From contig NZ_JABKDD010000014.1 of the NCBI RefSeq assembly GCF_013623905.1, forward strand, positions 1-64,000: a DNA stretch of 64,000 nt. Direction: 5' to 3'. The stretch comes from Brevibacterium sediminis. GTDB taxonomy: Bacteria > Actinomycetota > Actinomycetes > Actinomycetales > Brevibacteriaceae. Below, in pieces: positions 62,954-64,000 of the stretch (its first letter is position 1; each line of letters opens with the position of its first letter). The position numbers and the translations under genes are program-made. A model generated the notes under the pieces. That model saw only the letters and a list, made by a program, of their open reading frames with translations, did no database searches and was not told where the DNA came from.

Positions 62954-64000
62954 TCAGACTCGGACGTCCTCTGCGTCGATGTCGGAGCGCAGGCCGCGCC
63001 AGACCGGGTGCCGCAGGCGTCCGGCCTCGGTCAGGCCAGAGAACCGGACCTCCCCGACGAGGTCGGGTCGCACCCAGTGGGCATCTCGAGACTCGTCGGC
63101 CGGCACGGTGAGCGCCGGCGTCTTCCGCGACCGACGATCGAGGCTGGAGCGCAGCCTCCGCAGGGCCTCCTCGTCGAACCCGGTGCCCACGCGACCGAGG
63201 TAGTGGAGCCCTTCGTCGTCATGGGCGGCGACCAATAGCGAGGCGAAGCTGGATGAGCGTTCTCCTTCTCCGGTCCGCCAGCCGACGACAATGACATCGC
63301 GGGTCGAGCCGTGCTTGAGCTTGGTCCAGGTGCGGGTGCGCTTTCCGGGCAGATAGACGCTGTCGGTCCGCTTCGCCAGCACTCCTTCGAGTCGAAGCTT
63401 CCGGCTGGACTCGAAGGCGGCGTCGACGCTTCCTTCGAAGGCCTCGGGCACATGGATGTGCTCGCTCTCGGTCACGAGTTCGAACAGACGTGCGCGCCGT
63501 TCCGTATAGGGGGTGCGCAGCAACGACGATCCGTCCGCGTGGAGGACGTCGAAGAGCATGAGGTAGACAGGGGTGCGTCGCTGTTCCCGTTCGATATCGC
63601 TGTCCCGGCTCAGCCCCATTCTGCGCTGGAGCCGTCCGAAGTCCGGTCGGCTGCCCTGCCCGAGGGCGACGATCTCACCATCGAGGATGCAGTCGACATC
63701 GATACACTCGACCAGTTCGTGAAGCTCCGGGTACTTGTTCGTCATGTCATGGCCGTTGCGACTGGTCAGCTCGATGCTGCCGGTGCGCTCCCCGTCACCG
63801 GGCGCCACCCTCGCCAGCGCACGGATGCCGTCCCATTTCATCTCGAACGCCCAGTCCTCGGCCTCCCGCCGGAGGGAGCCGATGTCCCCGATGCTCGCGA
63901 GCATCGGGGACAGATCCGCCGGCAGAGCCTCTTTCTTCGCAGCTCGCTTCTTGGAGGTACGCCCGGTCGGCGTGCCCTTCTTCGATGAGTCGTCCGCTGC
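62954..64000 (-). CDS. ligD: ATP-dependent DNA ligase domain of LigD, 5' end outside window
   Basis: The frame is open from the window's right edge to a TGA at 62954 and covers about 348 residues. After a Lys/Arg-rich linker (TSKKRAAKKEALPADLSPML) comes the nucleotidyltransferase core with the adenylation lysine in FEMKWDGIRAL, SRNGHDMT, ILDGEIV, LMLFDVLHADG, EGVLAKRTDS and TWTKLKHG, and then an OB-fold (VVGWRTGEG through GEVRFSGLTEAGRLRHP). This is the ligase part of the bacterial NHEJ enzyme LigD; the linker implies a polymerase or phosphoesterase domain further upstream. A stand-alone ligase with an N-terminal extension is the alternative. Confidence 0.82.
   Translation of the reverse strand, partial: AADDSSKKGTPTGRTSKKRAAKKEALPADLSPMLASIGDIGSLRREAEDWAFEMKWDGIRALARVAPGDGERTGSIELTSRNGHDMTNKYPELHELVECIDVDCILDGEIVALGQGSRPDFGRLQRRMGLSRDSDIEREQRRTPVYLMLFDVLHADGSSLLRTPYTERRARLFELVTESEHIHVPEAFEGSVDAAFESSRKLRLEGVLAKRTDSVYLPGKRTRTWTKLKHGSTRDVIVVGWRTGEGERSSSFASLLVAAHDDEGLHYLGRVGTGFDEEALRRLRSSLDRRSRKTPALTVPADESRDAHWVRPDLVGEVRFSGLTEAGRLRHPVWRGLRSDIDAEDVRV

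Noticed and set aside
1..64000. tRNA, rRNA, CRISPR array, riboswitch
   Set aside because: No cloverleaf, repeat-spacer array or recognisable riboswitch core was seen by eye; a covariance-model search would be needed to exclude small RNAs.

Overview
The window looks like a chromosomal segment of a high-GC actinobacterium, most probably Brevibacterium or a close relative. This rests on overall GC and codon use, frequent GTG/TTG starts, an ANTAR regulator, DUF6098, an actinobacterial LigD, and a teichoic-acid type wall-glycopolymer locus. The genus is inferred from gene content, not from a marker gene. I found no rRNA, tRNA, CRISPR array, insertion sequence or phage gene.

Region 1 (1-14.6 kb) is housekeeping and accessory metabolism: a broken small acidic gene, a pyruvate-oxidase-like ThDP enzyme, a PTH2-type peptidyl-tRNA hydrolase, an HSL-type esterase, BrkB/YihY and AI-2E family membrane proteins, a PAP2-type phosphatase, a DEAD-box helicase with an RG-rich tail, a photolyase translationally coupled to an SDR protein, an SDR-DUF2867 fusion, and a frameshifted release-factor-like gene. 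Region 2 (14.8-19.3 kb) resembles a stress-response cluster: DUF4383, a decayed metallo-beta-lactamase-fold gene, hemerythrin, DUF6098, GAF-ANTAR and small acidic proteins. Region 3 (19.3-27.5 kb) is transport: a siderophore-binding lipoprotein with a putative DtxR-type iron box and a divergent AraC regulator, then a five-gene peptide ABC transporter operon headed by a regulator with two different DNA-binding domains.

Region 4 (27.7-56.8 kb) is the main feature: about 29 kb of wall-glycopolymer (teichoic acid-like) genes. It holds a Stealth phosphotransferase, four pyruvyl-transferase-like proteins (one a large fusion), four CDP-polyol polymerase-family proteins (one with two catalytic domains), two TagE/TarM-like glycosyltransferases, a QueC-like PP-loop ATPase, an IspD/TarI-like cytidylyltransferase with an SDR partner, a TagD-like cytidylyltransferase, a CDP-alcohol phosphotransferase, a GT2 enzyme and an OafA-SGNH acyltransferase. 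A five-gene minus-strand unit (44.6 to 38.1 kb) combines polymerase, CDP-polyol synthesis and two pyruvyl transferases. It is a good candidate for making a pyruvate-ketal-bearing poly(polyol phosphate), such as the mannitol teichoic acids reported from Brevibacterium. Linkage-unit (TagO/TagA), exporter (TagGH) and ligase (LCP) genes are not in the window.

Region 5 (56.8-64 kb) returns to general functions: a hypothetical protein, DUF2267, an aldo/keto reductase, CorA, a secreted glycerophosphodiesterase, a RibD-C/flavin reductase pair, a tiny possible membrane peptide, and the C-terminal ligase part of LigD cut by the window edge. Three genes in the first 16 kb are disrupted, so either local decay or sequence error should be considered there.
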